Positions 36,366-38,479 of a stretch of DNA of 38,479 nucleotides are shown in pieces. Below the pieces are notes generated by a model, which was not told where the DNA came from, made no database searches, and saw only the letters and a list, made by a program, of their open reading frames with translations. Both the position numbers and the translations under genes were made by a program. Every line of letters starts with the position of its first letter. The first letter of the stretch is position 1. Origin of the DNA: a bacterium (lineage in GTDB: Bacteria; Moduliflexota; Moduliflexia; Moduliflexales; JAUQPW01); the NCBI GenBank assembly GCA_030550175.1, contig JAUQPW010000049.1:1-38479 (forward strand), written 5' to 3'.

Positions 36366-37116
36366 AATTTTCCGCCTGCTTCTGTTCCAGGAGCAATCTG
36401 AGTTCTTCCTCTGCCTGGAGAGGTTTCTCAACCCATCTGTCCTGGACAATTTTTCCATCCCGAAACGTCACAATCCTTTTGGTATAGGCCGCAATATCCG
36501 GCTCATGGGTTACCAAAATCAGGGTCATTCCTTCTTCATTGAGTTGTTGGAAAACCCGCATGATTTCTACACTTGTGAGACTATCCAGGTTACCCGTAGG
36601 TTCATCGGCCAGGAGAATGGAGGGTTCATTGATCAAGGCCCGGGCAATGGCAACCCTTTGTTGTTGGCCTCCGGAAAGCTGGTTAGGATGATGAAACTCC
36701 CGCCCTTCCAGACCTACTTTTCGTAAGACTTCCCGGGCCCGGGCTTTTCGTTCCCTGGAAGGAACCTGGCTATACAATAAGGGAAGTTCTACATTTTCAA
36801 GGGCCGAAGTTCTGGGAAGAAGGTTAAAGTTCTGGAACACAAATCCCAGTTTTTTATTTCGTAATCGGGCCAGTTCTTTTTTATTGAGGCGGGTTACTTC
36901 GACTCCATCTAGGAGATAAGTTCCGCTGGTGGGTTTATCCAGGCATCCCAGAATATTCATAAAGGTGCTTTTCCCCGAGCCGGAAGGTCCCATAATGGAC
37001 ACAAATTCCCCCCTCTGTATGGACAAAGAGACTTCCCTGAGGGCCAGAACTCGGATATCCCCCATGGTATAAATCTTAGAAAGACGCTCGATTTGAATCA
37101 AAGGGTTATCTATCAA
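36337..37116 (-). CDS. MacB/LolD-type ABC transporter ATPase
   Basis: A 259-residue ATPase. Walker A is GPSGSGKS (43-50), the signature is LSGGQQQR and Walker B is ILLADEPTGNLDS. The last 25 residues form a charged extension beyond the usual 230. It lies 89 bases after the adaptor gene and overlaps the permease gene, so adaptor, ATPase and permease form one operon of MacA-MacB layout with the ATPase and permease as separate polypeptides. Confidence 0.94.
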   Translation of the reverse strand: MIDNPLIQIERLSKIYTMGDIRVLALREVSLSIQRGEFVSIMGPSGSGKSTFMNILGCLDKPTSGTYLLDGVEVTRLNKKELARLRNKKLGFVFQNFNLLPRTSALENVELPLLYSQVPSRERKARAREVLRKVGLEGREFHHPNQLSGGQQQRVAIARALINEPSILLADEPTGNLDSLTSVEIMRVFQQLNEEGMTLILVTHEPDIAAYTKRIVTFRDGKIVQDRWVEKPLQAEEELRLLLEQKQAENYAVDLSNSL

Positions 37117-37205
37117 GGGTTATCTATCACCATCCTTTATCAGCACTCCTTCTCAATCCTGGGGTTTCTGAAAGAGAAGGGATAGCTGGTAGAGGGATGA
37201 CTCTT

Positions 37206-38479
37206 TTAAAAGGGTCGTCCAAAGCCAGGAGGTCTTCTGTTCTGTTGAGGACCGGTTGTTTTAAGTCCTTCGGTACCTATGATAACTTCCTGACCTTCCT
37301 GAAGGGAATCCCCTTTAATTTCTGTATAAGTTCCGTCGGTGAGGCCGACTTCTACACTAACCGGTCGGGGACCCGACTCACTTAATACCCAGACTCTACG
37401 GGTACCCCGTGGGGACGGTGTGGAGGATCCGGAGTTTTTATCTCTTTTTTCCGACCCATAGGCCGTACTGGACCCATCGGAATTTCCTTCCTGGGAGGAA
37501 GACCTGATGGGGTTTTTCCCGGCTTGTAGAAAATCAGGTTTAAAATTGAGAGCTGCATTTAAGACTCTCTTCACACCCTCCCGCCTGGCGAGAACTATAC
37601 TCACCGTAGCCGTCATCCCCGGTTTCAGTTTTAATTCCGGGTTATCTACTTCGATGAGGGTATCATAGGTCACCACATTCTGCGTGGTAATGGGCTGATT
37701 TCGGATCTGGGTCACTTTCCCGGTGAAAGTCTCCCCAGGATAAGCACTGACGGTAAAGATAACTTCCTGGCCTACCCGAACTTTCCCAATATCGGTTTCA
37801 TCTACACTGGCATTTACCTGCATTTTGCGTAAATCCTGGGCGATGGTAAACAAAGTGGGGGCCTGCAGGCTGGCTGCCACAGTCTGACCCACATCTACGT
37901 TCCTGGAAATAACGATTCCATCTATGGGGGAACGAATGGTGGTGTGTTCCAGGTTGACCTTAGCCTGTTCAAGGGCGGCTTCAGCCTGTTTGATGGCAGC
38001 CACCGCTGCATCTCGCTTTGCAAGGGCCGACCGATATTGGGCCTGGGTAGATTTAAGTTGGGCTTCTGCAGAATCTTCCTGAGCCTGAGCCGCTTTCAAT
38101 TGTGCAACCGCTGAATCGTAGGCAGTTTGGGCCGTATCCCGATCACTGGCTGAAATTAAAGCTGCTTTGAAAAGCTCCAGACGACGCTGTAAGTTCTGCG
38201 CAGCGTCTTTAACAGCAACCTGGGCCTTTTCCACATTGGCTTTAGCGGTTTTTAAATTCGCCTGGGCATTCTCAATACCGGCAGAAAGGTTGGCTATATC
38301 CGCCTCGACGTTTTTAAGATTGGCCCTGGCACTCTCCAAATTGGCCATAGCCTGGGTCACCTGAGCCTGAAAGGTTGAAGGGTCCAGTTGAGCAATCACC
38401 TGATCTTTTTTAACCTCAGAATTGTAATCTGCGTAGAGAGCCTGGATAATGCCGGAAACCTGACTCCCCACCTGAACAT
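37206..38479 (-). CDS. MacA/HlyD-type periplasmic adaptor, partial
   Basis: The adaptor of the tripartite exporter. At least 423 residues are visible and the frame stays open to the right edge, so the N terminus (membrane anchor and about 50-60 residues) is outside. VGSQVSGIIQAL opens the lipoyl half. A very long Ala/Gln-rich coiled-coil hairpin follows (about 45-190), with its turn near the RRLELFKAALIS segment. Then come the second lipoyl half and the beta-barrel. A low-complexity Ser/Gly/Arg insert (about 325-365) precedes the membrane-proximal domain. The tail NRRPPGFGRPF is Pro/Gly-rich. Confidence 0.92.
   Translation of the reverse strand, partial: VQVGSQVSGIIQALYADYNSEVKKDQVIAQLDPSTFQAQVTQAMANLESARANLKNVEADIANLSAGIENAQANLKTAKANVEKAQVAVKDAAQNLQRRLELFKAALISASDRDTAQTAYDSAVAQLKAAQAQEDSAEAQLKSTQAQYRSALAKRDAAVAAIKQAEAALEQAKVNLEHTTIRSPIDGIVISRNVDVGQTVAASLQAPTLFTIAQDLRKMQVNASVDETDIGKVRVGQEVIFTVSAYPGETFTGKVTQIRNQPITTQNVVTYDTLIEVDNPELKLKPGMTATVSIVLARREGVKRVLNAALNFKPDFLQAGKNPIRSSSQEGNSDGSSTAYGSEKRDKNSGSSTPSPRGTRRVWVLSESGPRPVSVEVGLTDGTYTEIKGDSLQEGQEVIIGTEGLKTTGPQQNRRPPGFGRPF

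Noticed and set aside
35157..36458. Longer permease start at 36458.
   Set aside because: The extra 31 residues are translated from inside the ATPase gene in another frame and have no membrane or family pattern.

Overview
The window is 38.5 kb of a Gram-negative-type bacterial chromosome at moderate GC (mid-forties to high-forties percent by eye). An outer membrane is suggested by an RND pump and a MacA/MacB-like exporter. Against that, the block running clpC, serS, tRNA-Ser, tadA, large SRP RNA, dnaX, ybaB, recR resembles the gene order near the Bacillus origin, and the SRP RNA is the long Alu-domain type. I cannot name the phylum. The mix and the many short intergenic palindromes suit an uncultured lineage.

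Left part (1-6500): glyA and rpiB on the minus strand. Then, on the plus strand, a solitary DNA methyltransferase with GC-rich palindromes around and inside it, a RidA-family protein, a stand-alone methylmalonyl-CoA mutase catalytic subunit, and an RluD-type pseudouridine synthase whose S4 domain lies upstream of any standard start codon.

Redox/chemosensory-like operon (6481-11616): the most unusual part. Three tightly spaced genes encode (1) a CheW domain followed by four helical repeats that look like the N-terminal bundle of NuoE/HydC, (2) a NuoF/HydB-like flavoprotein and (3) a HydA-like [FeFe]-hydrogenase homologue. Proteins 2 and 3 keep the overall fold signatures, but each tested metal site in the catalytic core has lost one cysteine: the thioredoxin-like [2Fe-2S] site, the NuoF [4Fe-4S] site and the H-cluster L1 motif. 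Conserved pocket residues are changed as well. The NADH-hydrogenase architecture joined to a CheW adaptor suggests a redox- or H2-related signalling complex rather than an ordinary bifurcating hydrogenase. An orphan LivF ATPase and a Tat-exported Leu/Ile/Val-type binding protein follow.

Minus-strand information-processing block (13967-25373): recR, ybaB and dnaX; a long SRP RNA; tRNA-Ser(GGA), tRNA-Ser(CGA), tadA, tRNA-Arg(ACG), tRNA-Ser(GCT), tRNA-Ser(TGA); and serS. All four serine isoacceptors sit beside seryl-tRNA synthetase, and TadA sits beside its wobble substrate tRNA. Upstream come a ClpC-like unfoldase with an extra N-terminal zinc-finger-like segment and no visible ClpP-docking loop, an SDH-family membrane serine protease, and a rhomboid protease.

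Right part (26062-38479): a DUF6152/DUF6644 pair and an intact RND pump. Next is a decayed second RND operon, with an adaptor lacking its 5' half and a pump with its middle deleted. After that come a palindrome-rich stretch with an MFS remnant, a small zinc-ribbon protein, a TerB-like protein, a SCO protein, and a MacA-MacB-type exporter that runs off the right edge.
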